DNA of 49,862 bases from Planctomycetota bacterium (GTDB lineage: Bacteria > Planctomycetota > SZUA-567 > H5-PLA8). The translations under genes and the position numbers were made by a program. The notes beneath the pieces were generated by a model. The model made no database searches. It was not told the DNA's origin and saw only the letters and a program-made list of their open reading frames with translations. Below, in pieces: positions 49,720-49,862 of this stretch (the first letter of the stretch is position 1; each line of letters opens with the position of its first letter). The DNA lies in contig JACQFI010000023.1 in NCBI GenBank assembly GCA_016200135.1, forward strand, positions 1-49,862, in the 5' to 3' direction.

Positions 49720-49862
49720 TGATACATATCCTCTCGATTTATATATGAGAATCAAGACCCGCAGGAACTGGAAAAAGTCAGCCGGGTAGTTTTCTGCCTT
49801 CTACTTTTTTTGCATTCTTTGTTCCATCCTCCGCCATTGCACCCGCCCGCGTCTCCGGATAC
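49720..49862. other. AT-rich window end
   Basis: 143 bp up to the window edge without a recognisable gene; it may hold the promoter of the small membrane genes. Confidence 0.3.

Noticed and set aside
1..49862. tRNA or rRNA genes
   Set aside because: No cloverleaf, T-loop GGTTCGAATCC-like block or rRNA segment was recognised in any intergenic gap.

Overview
The window is a GC-rich (roughly 65% by eye) chromosomal segment from a Gram-negative, probably uncultured bacterium. Gram-negative character follows from a lipopolysaccharide (LPS) block: heptosyltransferase-type GT9 enzymes, arabinose-5-phosphate isomerase, OstA/LptA-like proteins and an LptF/LptG-type permease. TTG/GTG starts are frequent, and many intergenic gaps are filled with palindromic or short-period repeats. 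A C1-type uroporphyrinogen-decarboxylase-family protein beside a ROK regulator, EF-hand secreted proteins and a GH16 enzyme with an inserted domain fit planctomycete-like or neighbouring deep-branching lineages. No rRNA or ribosomal marker is present, so the phylum is inference only.

Layout. 0.2-1.5 kb: zinc-ribbon protein (-). 1.7-6.0 kb: translationally coupled trio of RibF, secreted FMN-binding protein, and a secreted metallophosphatase-like/thioredoxin-like protein. 6.1-11.3 kb: complete branched-chain amino-acid type ABC importer (livKHMGF) with overlapping genes, a TTG-started LivH carrying a soluble insertion and a LivM with an extra C-terminal hydrophobic hairpin. 11.4-14.2 kb: DUF502 membrane protein and HEAT-repeat protein. 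14.3-17.6 kb: SpoIIAA-like protein, UroD-family protein with a strong terminator, ROK regulator with a promoter. 17.7-18.8 kb: WaaF-like heptosyltransferase. 18.8-23.0 kb (-): EF-hand protein, then mce, mcmA and meaB of the methylmalonyl-CoA pathway.

23.0-35.2 kb (-) is an LPS/envelope block read from high to low coordinates: GT4, GT9, a single-chain LptF-LptG double permease, a PolX/PHP protein whose polymerase aspartates are gone, KdsD, and two paralogous OstA-like proteins (978 and 470 aa). 35.2-36.2 kb: C39-like membrane protein. 36.2-38.2 kb is an AT-richer accessory island with a toxin-antitoxin-like pair, a palindromic operator candidate, two orphan genes and flanking repeat hairpins. 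38.3-46.8 kb: alcohol dehydrogenase, GH16 enzyme with an inserted and apparently circularly permuted DNRLRE-like domain, KAS II, fructose-1,6-bisphosphatase, a membrane-anchored helical protein, DUF4288, DUF4870 and a lipoprotein. 46.8-48.8 kb: EAL-CBS-GGDEF protein. 48.8-49.9 kb: AT-rich end with two small membrane proteins.

The most unusual signals are: (1) inverted arrays of 7-16 nt units that differ in sequence from site to site but share one architecture, and that in two places supply the stop codons of flanking genes; (2) a ~249 bp MITE-like element with 19-bp perfect terminal inverted repeats and a diverged second copy; (3) the fused LptFG permease in an LPS operon with a polymerase-dead PolX; (4) a permuted domain nested inside GH16; (5) the coupled RibF/flavoprotein/thioredoxin-like envelope module.
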